This document shows, piece by piece, positions 1 to 7,880 of a stretch of 64,000 nucleotides of DNA. The DNA lies in assembly GCA_003220795.1 (NCBI GenBank), contig QHTK01000043.1:1-64000 (forward strand). Direction: 5' to 3'. A program made the position numbers and the translations under genes. Under the pieces are notes generated by a model. That model was given only the letters and a program-made list of their open reading frames with translations, had not been told where the DNA came from and ran no database searches. Origin of the DNA: Gemmatimonadota bacterium. Lineage in GTDB: Bacteria; Gemmatimonadota; Gemmatimonadetes; Gemmatimonadales; GWC2-71-9. The first letter of the stretch is position 1. Every line of letters begins with the position of its first letter.

Positions 1-2
1 GG

Positions 3-515
3 GTGCAGGCGGACCAATCGAGCGGGCGCATCATCCACGTGCCGAACGGCAAGATCTTCACCGATCCCGTCGCCAACTACAACAAGGGATTCAAGTACAT
101 CTGGAACGAAGTACCGGTGCTGGTGACCTTCGAGAGCGACTGGCGCAAGGCGAAGCAGATTCTCACGAAGATCGCCGTCAAGCACGCAGAACACCTCACC
201 GCGGAGGCGGAGCACGACCTGCTCGAGGCCTCCCAGCAGTACCTCATCAACTACCGTAAGCTGACACCGATCGTATACACCAAGGTGGTGGACAGCGGCG
301 TGCAGCTCACCATCCGCTACCTGATCGAGCCCCGCAAGCGGCGCGGCACGGAGCACGCGATCTGGGAGGAGATCCTCACCGAGTTCGCCAAGTGTCCGGA
401 CATCGACCTGGCGTACCACACGGTCCGGGGCTTCAAGAACACGGATGAAGGGAAGCCGGCGCTGCGGGCCCCGGCGATGCTGCCGCAAGCGAGCGGGGAG
501 CGCGTCGATGAGTGA
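3..515 (+). CDS. MscS-family mechanosensitive channel, C-terminal part (5' truncated by window)
   Basis: This is the cytoplasmic end of a small-conductance mechanosensitive channel, which opens on membrane tension to release solutes during hypo-osmotic shock. The reading frame is open to the left edge, so the pore-forming membrane helices lie outside the window. The first visible residues contain the beta-domain signature IHVPNGKIF, typical of the MscS middle domain, followed by an alpha/beta C-terminal domain with the pattern VLVTFESDW and a late IRYLIEPR strand. It ends 15 bases before the convergent EamA gene. The family call is firm. The precise subtype (MscS, YbdG or large-extension type) cannot be decided without the N-terminus. 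Confidence 0.85.
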   Translation: MQADQSSGRIIHVPNGKIFTDPVANYNKGFKYIWNEVPVLVTFESDWRKAKQILTKIAVKHAEHLTAEAEHDLLEASQQYLINYRKLTPIVYTKVVDSGVQLTIRYLIEPRKRRGTEHAIWEEILTEFAKCPDIDLAYHTVRGFKNTDEGKPALRAPAMLPQASGERVDE

Positions 516-530
516 TCCCGGGCGCTCGCC

Positions 531-1478
531 TCACGCGTCCGCGACGCTCGCGTCGACTCGTCCGGCGGTCCGGGAGAGCCCTTTCGGGACCGCCAGCTTG
601 TGCGAGAACTGGATCCACACCACGGCCCCGACGATCAACGCCATCGCGACGAAGGTCCGCGCCGTCACCGGCTCGCGCAGGATAAGCCAGCCGAGCAGCA
701 CGGCGATCACCGGGTTCACATACGCGTACGTCCCGACGATCGTGGGCGACGCGTGGCGCAGCGCGTAGGTGTAGGCGCTGTACCCCAGAATCGAGCCGAA
801 CACGACGAGGTAGACCACTGCTCCCGCGCCCTTCGCCGTCAAATGCCAGCGGCTCCATTCCCCGAGCGCCGTACCGAACAGCGCCGCTGCGCTCCCGCCT
901 GCGAGCATTTGCAGTGCCGCGCCGACGTACGGGCTGGTATCCCGCTTGTGACGCTTGCCGTACACCGACCCGAGGGACCACGATGCACTGGCGCACGTCA
1001 GGGCGATCGGACCGCGCAGGTCGGCGTGGAGGATCTCCCGCGGGTTGGCGCCGACGAGCAGGCCGGTGCCGAGGAAGCCCAGGACGAGACCGGCGACCAC
1101 GCGCCACCCGAGCTCGCCCGAGCCGCCGGGGATGATCGCGTCGAAGAACGCCATCCACAGGGCCACGGTCACGACGAAGATGCTCGCCGTGCCGGACGGC
1201 GTGAACTGCTCGGCCCACACGACGAACGTGTTGCCGCCGGCGAGCAGCAGCAGGCCCACCATTCCCTCGGTCCGCCAGTCGACCAGCCGGCGGGGGAGCC
1301 GGTCGCCGAGGGCGAGCGCGAGTCCGAGCAGGAGCGCCCCGGCGACGAGGAACCGCAGCCCCGCGAATAGGAACGGCGGCAGTTCGCCGACGCCGATCCG
1401 GATGGCGAGGTAGGTGGATCCCCAGAAGACGCAGACGACTAGGTAGGCGATAAGCGCCTTGCCGCGGAGGGCCGCCAT
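531..1478 (-). CDS. EamA/DMT-family metabolite exporter
   Basis: This 315-residue protein is almost entirely hydrophobic and fits ten transmembrane helices in two EamA repeats of about 130 residues. The N-terminal helix carries the family motif FWGSTYLAIR near residues 19-28. Members export amino acids, purines or other metabolites in the inner membrane; the substrate cannot be read from sequence. The gene starts one base after the stop of the Lrp/AsnC regulator on the same strand. That pairing is common for amino-acid exporters controlled by an Lrp-type sensor, so an amino-acid substrate is a reasonable inference. Confidence 0.88.
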   Translation of the reverse strand: MAALRGKALIAYLVVCVFWGSTYLAIRIGVGELPPFLFAGLRFLVAGALLLGLALALGDRLPRRLVDWRTEGMVGLLLLAGGNTFVVWAEQFTPSGTASIFVVTVALWMAFFDAIIPGGSGELGWRVVAGLVLGFLGTGLLVGANPREILHADLRGPIALTCASASWSLGSVYGKRHKRDTSPYVGAALQMLAGGSAAALFGTALGEWSRWHLTAKGAGAVVYLVVFGSILGYSAYTYALRHASPTIVGTYAYVNPVIAVLLGWLILREPVTARTFVAMALIVGAVVWIQFSHKLAVPKGLSRTAGRVDASVADA

Positions 1479-1479
1479 C

Positions 1480-1965
1480 TCAGTCGAGCTCCACCGGAAC
1501 GAATCCCGCCTTTTCGAACACGGTGCCGAGCACGATCGTGGTGCGCGTGCTCATCTGCATTTTCGCGGAAGGCCCGCGTAGGTCCCGCAGGATGCCTTGC
1601 AAGCTCTCGAGATCGGGTGCGGCCACCTTGAGGATGTAGCAGTCCTCGCCGGCCACGTGATGACACTCGAGCACGCCCGGGTGCTTTTCCAGCTCGCGCA
1701 TCCGTGGCTCGTCGCCGATGTAGTCAGAGTTCGCGTAGCGCACGGCGACGAACGCCGTGACCGGGAAACCGGCGCGCGCGCGATCCACCCGCGCGTGGTA
1801 GCCCGCGATGTGCCCCGACTCCTCGAGGCGCTTCACCCGCTCCATCACCGCGGGCCGCGACAGGCCGACGTCGTCGGCGATCGCCTGGTAGCTCGCGCGC
1901 CCGTCCGTGCCCAGGATCCTGAGAATTTTGCGGTCGACGGCGTCCAGCTCGTTTCGGGTTGTCAT
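1480..1965 (-). CDS. Lrp/AsnC-family transcriptional regulator
   Basis: This 161-residue protein has the standard Lrp/AsnC plan. An N-terminal winged helix-turn-helix (about residues 5-60, with LDAVDRKILRIL and LSRPAVMERVKRLEE) is followed by a RAM effector-binding domain (about residues 70-150) ending in TIVLGTVFEKAGF. These proteins form octamers and sense amino acids. It is the first gene of a two-gene unit with the EamA exporter, and it probably controls that exporter and itself. The 158-bp divergent region shared with larE is noticeably AT-richer than its surroundings and holds a TATAGT box (complement of 1993-1998) suitable as its -10 element. Confidence 0.92.
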   Translation of the reverse strand: MTTRNELDAVDRKILRILGTDGRASYQAIADDVGLSRPAVMERVKRLEESGHIAGYHARVDRARAGFPVTAFVAVRYANSDYIGDEPRMRELEKHPGVLECHHVAGEDCYILKVAAPDLESLQGILRDLRGPSAKMQMSTRTTIVLGTVFEKAGFVPVELD

Positions 1966-2088
1966 TTCGGAGTCCCCGTCTTACGATTCCCTACTATACG
2001 TAGTTCCGTGAGGTATTTCTCTAACGCATCATAAGCATACGGAGTTTCGAAGCTACGATCTATCCGTTTCTCGCAGTCCAATTGTCCT

Positions 2089-2117
2089 TTGATAGGGACA
2101 GCGTAAGTCGTTAGTAT
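2089..2117 (+). promoter_or_regulatory. Candidate leaderless sigma70-type promoter of larE
   Basis: TTGATA (2089-2094) and TAGTAT (2112-2117) are separated by exactly 17 bases. The -10 box ends 6 bases before the ATG at 2124, so transcription would begin at or within a base or two of the start codon. No Shine-Dalgarno sequence is visible. Together these suggest a leaderless mRNA. The region is AT-rich compared with the flanking genes. Confidence 0.6.
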
Positions 2118-2123
2118 TCCGCC

Positions 2124-2939
2124 ATGTCGGAGACCGTCACGGCGCTGCGGGATCTAGTCCGCACCTTTCCATCCGCCCTGCTGGGCTACTCGGGAGGGGT
2201 CGACTCGGCCTACTTGGCGGTGGTGTTACGTCAGGAGCTGGGGCCCCACCGCATGGTCGCCGTCATCGGGCGCAGCGCGTCGTACCCCCAAGCCCAATGG
2301 GCGGCGGCCCGCGCGGTCGCAGAACGATTCGACGTCCCGCTGATCGAGATCGCCACACGCGAGCTCGAGGACCCGAACTACCTCGCCAATTCCCCCAACC
2401 GGTGCTTCTTCTGTAAGACCGAGCTGTGGAGCCGGCTCCTCCCGGAGGCCCGGGCGCGGGGGCTCGCCGTGGTGTGCGACGGCACCAACGCTGACGACCT
2501 GCGCACGGGGGAGCACCGGCCGGGCTACGCCGCCGGCGAGCGCGCGGGGATCCGCTCGCCGCTCGCCGAAGTCGGAATGACGAAAACGGAGATTCGCATG
2601 GCATCGCGCAACCTCGGGCTCCCGACGTGGGACGCGCCCGCGGCGCCGTGCCTGTCGAGCCGCGTCGCCTACGGCCTCGCCATCACGCCGCGCCGGCTCG
2701 ATCAGGTGGAGCGGGCGGAGGCGTACCTGCGCGACATCGGCGTGACCGGAGATCTTCGCGTGCGCCATTACGGCGAGCGCGCCCGCATCGAAGTCGAGCC
2801 GCCGTGGATTCCCTGGCTCGAAGAGCGCTTCGCCGCCGTGACCCGGCGGCTCGGCGCGCTCGGGTTCGGGGTCGTGGAGGTCGACCCGCGTGGCTATCGG
2901 CGCGGCAGCCTGGTGCAGGCGCTGCGGCCGCGCGTTTGA
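2124..2939 (+). CDS. larE: LarE-type ATP-dependent sulfur transferase (PP-loop)
   Basis: LarE adenylates and thiolates pyridinium 3,5-biscarboxylic acid mononucleotide when the nickel-pincer cofactor of lactate racemase-type enzymes is made. The 271-residue protein has the PP-loop SGGVDS at residues 23-28 and the family segment APCLSSRVAYG near residue 174. Cysteines stand at 94 and 97 (CFFC) and at 176. Cys176 matches the sacrificial cysteine of the Lactobacillus plantarum enzyme. The added CxxC resembles the three-cysteine, iron-sulfur type described for Thermotoga. No larB, larC or racemase gene is in the window, so the cofactor pathway must be completed elsewhere, or this homolog has another substrate. 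The stop overlaps the thpR start. Confidence 0.85.
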   Translation: MSETVTALRDLVRTFPSALLGYSGGVDSAYLAVVLRQELGPHRMVAVIGRSASYPQAQWAAARAVAERFDVPLIEIATRELEDPNYLANSPNRCFFCKTELWSRLLPEARARGLAVVCDGTNADDLRTGEHRPGYAAGERAGIRSPLAEVGMTKTEIRMASRNLGLPTWDAPAAPCLSSRVAYGLAITPRRLDQVERAEAYLRDIGVTGDLRVRHYGERARIEVEPPWIPWLEERFAAVTRRLGALGFGVVEVDPRGYRRGSLVQALRPRV

Positions 2940-3493
2940 GGCTGTTCGTCGCGCTCAACCTCCCCTCGCCGGTCCGACAGGCTCTGTGGCAGACGGTGGC
3001 GCCGTTGCGGGAGCGCGGCTTGCCCGTGAAATGGGTGCGCCCGGACGGCATCCACCTGACCCTCAAGTTCCTCGGGGACGTGGCGGAAGAGCGGGCCGCG
3101 GACGTGCGCGCTGCGCTCGGCCGCGCCGCGGCGGGGGCTCGCCCGCTCCCGCTCGCATTGGGTGAGTTCGGCGTGTTTCCCGATTTCCAGCGGCCGCGCG
3201 TGGTCTGGGCGGGCATCACCGCGGACTCGAGGCTGGAAATCCTGCAGCATCGCGTCGAGCAGGAATTCGCCCCACTCGGCTTCCCCACCGAAGCGCGCCC
3301 GTTTCGTCCTCATGTGACGCTCGGTCGGGCGGCTCGGGAGGCCCGGCCGCGCGATTTCGCCGGGCTCGAGGCGGCGCTCGGCGCCCTGCAGTTCGAGGCG
3401 ACGGTCGTGGTCGAATCGGTCGATCTGATGCAGAGCACGCTCGAATCCGCCGGTGCGGTGTATCACGTGAGACACAGTGAACGGTTGTCTTAA
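2936..3493 (+). CDS. thpR: RNA 2',3'-cyclic phosphodiesterase (2H family)
   Basis: This is a 185-residue 2H phosphoesterase that opens 2',3'-cyclic phosphates on RNA ends. Both HxT motifs are present: HLT at residues 40-42 (IHLTLKFLG) and HVT in PHVTLGR near the C-terminus, at family-typical spacing. The TTG at 2936 is chosen as start because it gives the family N-terminus (MRLFVALNLP) and overlaps the larE stop as TTGA. The reading frame extends upstream inside larE, but that part has no similarity to the family. Translational coupling to larE is likely. The 3' end overlaps the next gene by 17 bases. Confidence 0.88.
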   Translation: MRLFVALNLPSPVRQALWQTVAPLRERGLPVKWVRPDGIHLTLKFLGDVAEERAADVRAALGRAAAGARPLPLALGEFGVFPDFQRPRVVWAGITADSRLEILQHRVEQEFAPLGFPTEARPFRPHVTLGRAAREARPRDFAGLEAALGALQFEATVVVESVDLMQSTLESAGAVYHVRHSERLS

Positions 3494-4145
3494 GGGCCTC
3501 GTGCGGCTCGGCTGCCTCGCCGTGGTTCTGGTGGGGGCGCTCGCGGCCTGGTGGTTTCGCGAGCCGATCCTGCACACGGCGGCGCGCTGGTTCGGCCCGC
3601 GCTCCACCCGGCTCCCTCCCGTCGCCGACACGGCGGTCGGCGCCCCGACGCCGAAGGCGCTCTCCAGCAGCCAGGCGAAAATGGATCGGCTGAAGCAGCC
3701 GAGCGCGCCGGATTCGGTCGTGCTCTCCGCCAATGAAGTCGCCGCGATGATCGGCAGTGGCATCGACTGGAGCGTGCGGAAAAGCTTTGATTCGTTGCGG
3801 GTGGAGCTGCTGGAAGGCTCGGTGGCGGTCTACTGCCGGCTCGACACGCGCGTGATCCCGCCGGACGCCCTCGGTCCGCTGGCGGGGTTCCTCAATCCGA
3901 TGGAGCCGTTGCGCTTCGCGGGACCGCTCAGCATCGAGCGCCCCGGAATCGCCCGGTTCAAGGTGCAGGAGCTGAGCCTGCGCGGCATGGCCTTTCCGGG
4001 GCCGATGGTGACGCGGCTGGCGCAGCGGGTCGCGGGCGCCGATGCCACGGGCGCCGTGCCGCTGCGGGTCTCGCCGTCCTTCACCGACGTGGCCATCCAT
4101 CCCACCGGGATCATTCTCTACCGCGTGAAGCGGAGCAAGTCGTGA
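3477..4145 (+). CDS. Hypothetical protein with N-terminal membrane anchor
   Basis: I do not recognise this 222-residue protein. It starts at a GTG inside the end of thpR and has one hydrophobic segment at about residues 8-26, followed by WWFREP, so it is either anchored or secreted. The rest is a soluble domain of alternating short helices and strands, including the segment ANEVAAMIGSGIDWSVR. It overlaps the following NtrC-type regulator by GTGA, so the two are probably co-translated. It may act in the same response, but nothing in the sequence says how. Confidence 0.7.
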   Translation: MNGCLKGLVRLGCLAVVLVGALAAWWFREPILHTAARWFGPRSTRLPPVADTAVGAPTPKALSSSQAKMDRLKQPSAPDSVVLSANEVAAMIGSGIDWSVRKSFDSLRVELLEGSVAVYCRLDTRVIPPDALGPLAGFLNPMEPLRFAGPLSIERPGIARFKVQELSLRGMAFPGPMVTRLAQRVAGADATGAVPLRVSPSFTDVAIHPTGIILYRVKRSKS

Positions 4146-5533
4146 GCCGGCGCGTCCTCGTGGTCGACGACGAGAAGGGCATCCGCGAAGCGCTGCAACA
4201 GCTGCTCGAGTACGAAGCCATCGAAGTGCGGACGTGTCCGTCCGGCGGGGAGGCGCTGCAGTTGTATGCCGAGTTCCGGCCGCACCTCGTCTTTTTGGAC
4301 GTGAAGATGCAAGGGATGGATGGGCTCGAAACGCTGCGGAAGCTGCGCGAGCTCGATCCCCACGCGCAGGTAGTCATGATCTCCGGTCACGGCACCATTC
4401 AGACGGCCGTGGAGGCGACGCAGCTCGGCGCGTACGATTTTCTGGAAAAGCCGCTCGACACCGACCGCATCTTGCTCACGCTGCGCAACGCGCTGCAGCA
4501 CCTGGATCTGGAAAGCGAGAACGTGCGCCTCAAGGCGGAGGTGCACGCTCAATATGAGATCGTCGGCTCGAGCAAGGCGATCCAACTGGTGATCGAGCGG
4601 ATCGAGAAGGTCGCCCCGACCGCGGCGCGCGTGCTGATCACGGGCGAGAACGGCACTGGCAAGGAGCTCGTGGCGCGCGCCATCCACGCGCTGAGCCCGC
4701 GCGCCCGGGGGCCGTTCGTCGAGGTGAACTGCGCGGCGATCCCGTCCGAGCTGATCGAGAGCGAGCTGTTCGGGCACATGAAGGGGTCCTTCACGGGCGC
4801 GTTCGCGGATCGAGCGGGGAAGTTCGAGCTGGCGGACGGCGGCACCCTGTTTCTGGACGAGATCGGGGACATGAGCCTGTCCGCCCAGGCGAAGGTGCTA
4901 CGCGCGCTGGAGGAGGGCGTGATCTCGCGCGTCGGGTCGGGCAAGACGCTCGAGGTGGACGTGCGGGTGATCGCGGCCACCAACAAGGATCTCAAGGTCG
5001 AAATCGCCGCCGGCCGGTTTCGCGACGACCTGCTCTACCGCCTCAACGTGGTGCCGATCGAGGTGCCGCCGCTGCGCGCGCGGCGCAGCGACATCCCCCA
5101 GCTGCTCGAGCACTTCATGGAGCAGCTGACGCGGCGCGGCGGGCTCCCGCGCAAGGAGCTCGACCAGGAGGCCATGAAGCGGCTCGCATCCTACGACTGG
5201 CCTGGGAACATCCGCGAGCTGCGCAACGCGGTCGAGCGACTCCTGATCCTCACCGCCGGACCGGTGGTGCGGGTCGAGGAGGTCGAGCGCCTCGCCGGCA
5301 TGGCGGCGGACGGCGGGCCGGGGCGTGGCACCGGCAGCGCCGATTTGGCCGGAGCGCCGTGGTCGCGCGCGGCCACGTTCGAGCAGTTCAAGCAGGCCGC
5401 CGAGCGGGCGTACCTGCTCGCGAAGCTCCAGGAGAACGACTGGAATGTCTCGGAGACCGCGCGCACATTGGAGATGCCGCGCAGTAACCTCTACAAGAAG
5501 ATCGAGCGCTACGGGTTGACCCGGGAGGCGTAG
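4142..5533 (+). CDS. NtrC-type sigma54-dependent response regulator
   Basis: This 463-residue activator has three domains. The receiver (1-120) has D9, D10 and the phospho-acceptor D53 in [10 protein letters not shown]. The AAA+ domain (about 140-370) has Walker A GENGTGKE and Walker B LFLDEIGD. The C-terminal Fis-type helix-turn-helix has [20 protein letters not shown]. It should drive RNA polymerase carrying sigma54 at distant enhancers. The sigma54-contact loop reads GSFTGA, not the consensus GAFTGA. The start is a GTG overlapping the previous stop. No histidine kinase is adjacent, so the partner is unlinked. The flanking membrane genes overlap it and may be its targets or co-regulated partners. 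Confidence 0.95.
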   Translation: MSRRVLVVDDEKGIREALQQLLEYEAIEVRTCPSGGEALQLYAEFRPHLVFLDVKMQGMDGLETLRKLRELDPHAQVVMISGHGTIQTAVEATQLGAYDFLEKPLDTDRILLTLRNALQHLDLESENVRLKAEVHAQYEIVGSSKAIQLVIERIEKVAPTAARVLITGENGTGKELVARAIHALSPRARGPFVEVNCAAIPSELIESELFGHMKGSFTGAFADRAGKFELADGGTLFLDEIGDMSLSAQAKVLRALEEGVISRVGSGKTLEVDVRVIAATNKDLKVEIAAGRFRDDLLYRLNVVPIEVPPLRARRSDIPQLLEHFMEQLTRRGGLPRKELDQEAMKRLASYDWPGNIRELRNAVERLLILTAGPVVRVEEVERLAGMAADGGPGRGTGSADLAGAPWSRAATFEQFKQAAERAYLLAKLQENDWNVSETARTLEMPRSNLYKKIERYGLTREA

Positions 5534-6033
5534 TGGCGGGGATCGAGAAGGATCGGGATTGGGACAAGGAGATGGCGGAGGTCGACCGGCTGCTCAAGAA
5601 ACTGCCGAACGCCGATCCCACGCTCGGCCGCGGCGGCGAGCCGACGGTCCGGCGGCCGGCCGTCGCCGGCGGTCCCGTCGCCGTGCCCGCGTCGGCGCTG
5701 CGGTCGAGCGGCGGCGGCTGGCTCGCCACCTGGGTGAAGGTGGTCCTGGGCGTGCTCGTCGCGGTCGGGGTCACCCCCGGCGTGTGGCCGTATTCCCACG
5801 GCTGCGGCCTGCGGCTGATCTTCTATCTGGTCGGCGTCGCCACGGTCGTCGCTACCGGTCTGTGGGCGAGCGTCGCGTCGTGGAGGCGGCGCATGGGGCT
5901 GGCGCACGTCGTTTCACAGATCCTGATCGTGTGGGGGGTCCTGCTGATGACGCGCGAGGTGCTGCCGCGCGTCGGTTCCAACGCGGCGGCGCTGTGGCTG
6001 TGTCCCGATGTCCCACCCCCACCCTCTCGCTGA
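5533..6033 (+). CDS. Hypothetical small membrane protein
   Basis: This 166-residue protein is not recognised. Residues 1-60 are soluble and charged (KDRDWDKEMAEVDRLLKKL), then come three hydrophobic segments at about 64-85, 93-115 and 123-141. The GTG start shares one base with the stop of the NtrC-type gene. The last residues (PPPPSR) and the TGA stop are encoded by the leading edge of a 7-base repeat array (6029-6056), which also supplies the start codon of the next gene. The C-terminal tail may therefore be repeat-derived. Confidence 0.65.
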   Translation: MAGIEKDRDWDKEMAEVDRLLKKLPNADPTLGRGGEPTVRRPAVAGGPVAVPASALRSSGGGWLATWVKVVLGVLVAVGVTPGVWPYSHGCGLRLIFYLVGVATVVATGLWASVASWRRRMGLAHVVSQILIVWGVLLMTREVLPRVGSNAAALWLCPDVPPPPSR

Positions 6034-6056
6034 GGGCTGACGGCTGATGGCTGACA
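6029..6056 (+). repeat. Heptamer array, 4 units (GCTGANN)
   Basis: Four consecutive 7-base units run GCTGAGG, GCTGACG, GCTGATG, GCTGACA. The TGA stop of the upstream membrane-protein gene is in the first unit (6031-6033). The ATG start of the aldehyde dehydrogenase is in the third (6047-6049). The array therefore forms the whole gene junction. Confidence 0.85.
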
Positions 6057-7537
6057 GCTTCAAGAACTTCATCGCCGGCGAATGGGTCGCCCCGACCACG
6101 GGCGCGTATTTCGAGAACCGCAACCCCGCCGACTGGAACGAAGTCATCGGCTGCTTTCCCCGCTCCGGTCCCGACGACGTGGCGCGCGCTGTCGCCGCGG
6201 CGCAGCGCGGCTTCGCCCAGTGGTCCAAGACGCCCGCGCCGATCCGCGGCGACGTGTTGCACCGCGTCGGCGACCTGCTCGTCCAACGGAAGGACGAGAT
6301 CGCGCGCGCCATGACCCGGGAGATGGGGAAGGTCACGGCCGAGACGCGGGGGGACGTCCAGGAGGGCATCGACACGGCGTACTATGCCCACACCGAGGGC
6401 CGGCGCCTGTTCGGGCGCACGGTGCCCTCCGAGCTCCGTAACAAGTGGGCGATGAGCTATCGGCGGCCGATCGGCGTCGCGGGCCTCATCACGCCGTTCA
6501 ACTTCCCGCTCGCCATCCCGACGTGGAAGATGTTTCCGGCGCTGCTGTGCGGCAACGCCGTGATCTTCAAGCCGGCCGAAGACGTCCCGCTCACCGCGCA
6601 CCTGCTCGTGGAGGTCTTGCTCGAGGCGGGGCTCCCCCCGGACGTCGTGCAGCTGGTTCACGGCGAGGGCTCGGTCGTCGGGCGCGCGATGGTGGAGCAC
6701 CCGGACATCTCCGTGATCTCGTTTACCGGGTCGACCGAGACGGGATCGATCATCGGCGCCACGTGCGGCCGGATGCACAAGCGCCTGTCGCTCGAAATGG
6801 GCGGCAAGAACGCGATGATCGTGATGGACGACGCCGATCTGGACCTGGCGCTCGAGGGCGTGCTGTGGGGTGCGTTCGGGACGACGGGGCAGCGCTGCAC
6901 CGCCACGAGTCGTCTGATCGTGCACGACAAGGTGCACGATAAGTTCGTGCAGCGGCTGTGCGACCGGGCGGACCGGCTGCGCCTGGGACCGGGACTCGAG
7001 GAGACGACCGAGGTCGGGCCGCTCATCAACGAGGACGCGCGCAAGAAGGTGGAGTACTACGTGGGCGTGGGAGAAGAAGAAGGGGCCCGGCGCCTGATCG
7101 GCGGCGCCCGGCCGTCCGACAAACGGCTGCAGCGTGGCTGGTTCTACCGGCCGACCGTGCTGGCGGGTGTCGGCCCGGGGATGCGCGTCGAGCAGGAGGA
7201 GATCTTCGGGCCGGTGCTCGCGGTGATCAAGGTCGACTCGCTCGCCGCGGCCATCCAAGTCAATAACGACGTGCGATACGGCCTCTCGAGCTCGCTGTAC
7301 ACCCGCGACGTGGACGCCGCGTTTCGAGCGATGACCGAGCTGGACACGGGGATCACGTACGTGAACGCCCCCACGATCGGCGCGGAGGCGCACCTGCCGT
7401 TCGGCGGCGTGAAGCAGACCGGCAATGGCCACCGCGAAGGCGGCTGGGAGGTGTACGACTTCTACTCCGAGACCAAAGTCGTGTACGTCGACTTTTCGGG
7501 GAAGCTGCAGCGCGCCCAGATCGACACCGAAGCCTGA
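6047..7537 (+). CDS. NAD(P)-dependent aldehyde dehydrogenase
   Basis: This is a full-length (496 residues) ALDH-superfamily enzyme that oxidises an aldehyde to the acid. Visible hallmarks are the Rossmann/oxyanion segment TPFNFPLAIPTWK, the FTGSTETG nucleotide-binding turn, the general base glutamate in LEMGGKN, the catalytic cysteine in GQRCTA, and the C-terminal PFGGVKQTGNG. It resembles semialdehyde dehydrogenases (succinate or alpha-ketoglutarate semialdehyde class), but the substrate cannot be fixed by reading alone. The start codon and upstream leader lie in a heptamer repeat and no strong ribosome-binding site is seen. It appears to be a single-gene unit followed by a weak hairpin at 7565-7587. 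Confidence 0.93.
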   Translation: MADSFKNFIAGEWVAPTTGAYFENRNPADWNEVIGCFPRSGPDDVARAVAAAQRGFAQWSKTPAPIRGDVLHRVGDLLVQRKDEIARAMTREMGKVTAETRGDVQEGIDTAYYAHTEGRRLFGRTVPSELRNKWAMSYRRPIGVAGLITPFNFPLAIPTWKMFPALLCGNAVIFKPAEDVPLTAHLLVEVLLEAGLPPDVVQLVHGEGSVVGRAMVEHPDISVISFTGSTETGSIIGATCGRMHKRLSLEMGGKNAMIVMDDADLDLALEGVLWGAFGTTGQRCTATSRLIVHDKVHDKFVQRLCDRADRLRLGPGLEETTEVGPLINEDARKKVEYYVGVGEEEGARRLIGGARPSDKRLQRGWFYRPTVLAGVGPGMRVEQEEIFGPVLAVIKVDSLAAAIQVNNDVRYGLSSSLYTRDVDAAFRAMTELDTGITYVNAPTIGAEAHLPFGGVKQTGNGHREGGWEVYDFYSETKVVYVDFSGKLQRAQIDTEA

Positions 7538-7564
7538 GCGTCGCCCGGACGACGCATCCAATCG

Positions 7565-7587
7565 CACCGGCCGGCAACAAACCGGTG
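7565..7587 (+). terminator. Weak hairpin after the aldehyde dehydrogenase gene
   Basis: CACCGG (7565-7570) and CCGGTG (7582-7587) form a 6-bp stem with an 11-base loop, 28 bases after the stop codon. No T-run follows, so it is at best a weak or Rho-assisted terminator. Confidence 0.35.
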
Positions 7588-7624
7588 ATGCTGGTCACGC
7601 CGGCGGGTGTTACGCTCGGCGGTG

Positions 7625-7870
7625 GTGGATCACGAATCGTTGGTGATCATCCTCTCAGCCGGTGGCTCACCGCTCGACGGCGGTTCGCTCGGCGCGCTCG
7701 CGGACGCGGCGGTCGTGTGGGTGCGGCTCGAGTGCGAGGGCAACGCCGCGTGTCTCGCGGCCCGGGTGCGCCACGCCGACCCGCCGGACGCGTTCCGGCA
7801 CCGGGTCCGGCGGTTGGGGGCGGCCCGGGGATGGGCTGTGACTGTTGCTTCTGGCCGCCCGCTTGGCTAA
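7625..7870 (+). CDS. Possible small hypothetical protein
   Basis: This open frame of 81 codons could start at GTG 7625 (MDHESLVIILSAGG). It fills most of the 343-base interval between the aldehyde dehydrogenase and signal peptidase genes. Its composition (VVWVRLECEG, DPPDAFRHRVRRLG) looks more protein-like than the surrounding shadow frames. There is no recognisable domain and no clear ribosome-binding site. It may be real, but random open frames of this length are common at this GC content. The lepB promoter candidate lies in its last 26 bases. Confidence 0.35.
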   Translation: MDHESLVIILSAGGSPLDGGSLGALADAAVVWVRLECEGNAACLAARVRHADPPDAFRHRVRRLGAARGWAVTVASGRPLG

Positions 7871-7873
7871 AGT
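7845..7873 (+). promoter_or_regulatory. Candidate leaderless promoter of lepB
   Basis: TTGCTT (7845-7850) and TAAAGT (7868-7873) are 17 bases apart. The -10 box ends 7 bases before the ATG at 7881 and no ribosome-binding site intervenes. The geometry matches the larE promoter. Confidence 0.45.
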
Positions 7874-7880
7874 AAACGGC

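Noticed and set aside
5852..7567. A 571-codon minus-strand frame opposite the aldehyde dehydrogenase
   Set aside because: The plus-strand enzyme is complete and conserved; the opposite frame is the usual high-GC mirror frame.
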